From an uncultured Caryophanales bacterium (GTDB lineage: Bacteria > Bacillota_I > Bacilli_A > Izemoplasmatales > Hujiaoplasmataceae), in assembly GCA_937958685.1 (NCBI GenBank), contig CALGNF010000177.1, positions 1-36,225 on the forward strand: a DNA stretch of 36,225 bases, read 5' to 3'. Positions 36,181-36,225 of this stretch are shown here, piece by piece. Position 1 is the first letter of the stretch. The number at the start of each line of letters is the position of its first letter. The position numbers were made by a program, and so were the translations under genes. The notes under the pieces are model-generated. The model searched no databases. It saw only the letters and a program-made list of their open reading frames with translations, and was not told the origin of the DNA.

Positions 36181-36225
36181 AGATCGGAAGAGCACACGTC
36201 TGAACTCCAGTCACCGAATACGATC
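36181..36225. other. Illumina adapter and index remnant (right end)
   Basis: AGATCGGAAGAGCACACGTC and the rest of the TruSeq adapter, followed by index CGAATACG and ATC. Reverse complement of the left end. Not genomic. Confidence 0.98.

Noticed and set aside
1..36225. Terminal inverted repeats of a linear phage, plasmid or transposon
   Set aside because: The repeats are exactly sequencing adapter plus index, so they are artefacts.

Overview
This window reads as one contig of a Gram-positive-type bacterium, probably Bacillota and perhaps a relative of the Bacilli/former Tenericutes lineages. The placement is inference. It rests on AGGAGG-type ribosome binding sites, consensus housekeeping promoters, a SipW/TasA-type surface-fibre operon, Thr-rich surface lipoproteins and the absence of any outer-membrane gene. 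Several genes end in TGA, often as ATGA/TGATG overlaps, so the Mycoplasma genetic code is not used. Both ends carry 44-45 bases of Illumina index adapter (index CGAATACG), so only about 45-36180 is genomic, and both terminal genes are cut.

Layout. (1) 45-1429: the end of a YdeI/OmpD-associated-type protein, then a PLP-dependent cysteine synthase family enzyme. (2) 1430-5854: a matrix-fibre locus. A consensus promoter and a GEMM/c-di-GMP-I-like riboswitch, with an overlapping intrinsic terminator, precede three small TasA/CalY-like secreted proteins, the signal peptidase SipW and a larger secreted protein. A second, closely related riboswitch, with an apparent Shine-Dalgarno-masking helix, precedes a fourth TasA-like gene. 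(3) 6093-12134: a nine-gene Mrp/Mbh-type cation/proton antiporter operon (E-F-G, two split MrpA-tail genes, B-C-D, and a second large D/A-like subunit). (4) 12248-13653 on the minus strand: a LemA and TPM-domain pair. (5) 13909-19204: a DUF2500-like membrane protein, two Thr-rich lipoproteins (one OB-fold-like, one with an InlB-type repeat and BspA-type LRRs) and a SagB-like nitroreductase. (6) 19396-26475: a full histidine degradation operon (hutH, hutU, ftcD, hutI, fchA) ending in a transaldolase-like gene. (7) 26612-29451: a TetR regulator with a palindromic operator in its own promoter, and a fused MacB-like ABC exporter. (8) 29598-32340: a degenerate class III nucleotide-cyclase-like protein, then a serine-palmitoyltransferase-like enzyme translationally coupled to an SDR that could be its 3-keto reductase. 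(9) 32389-33717: an RlmD-type rRNA methyltransferase. (10) 33682-36180: an AT-rich accessory segment. An orphan RHS C-terminal cassette with a small membrane protein lies between perfect 69-bp direct repeats, the first of which contains the end of the methyltransferase gene. A truncated AAA ATPase follows, preceded by three 23-bp iterons.

The most distinctive system is the pair of GEMM-like riboswitches on a surface-fibre locus. By hand alignment both depart from the family consensus at the same positions, and their expression platforms look different (transcriptional versus translational). Second are the SPT-like/SDR pair with its cyclase-like neighbour and the repeat-flanked RHS cassette.
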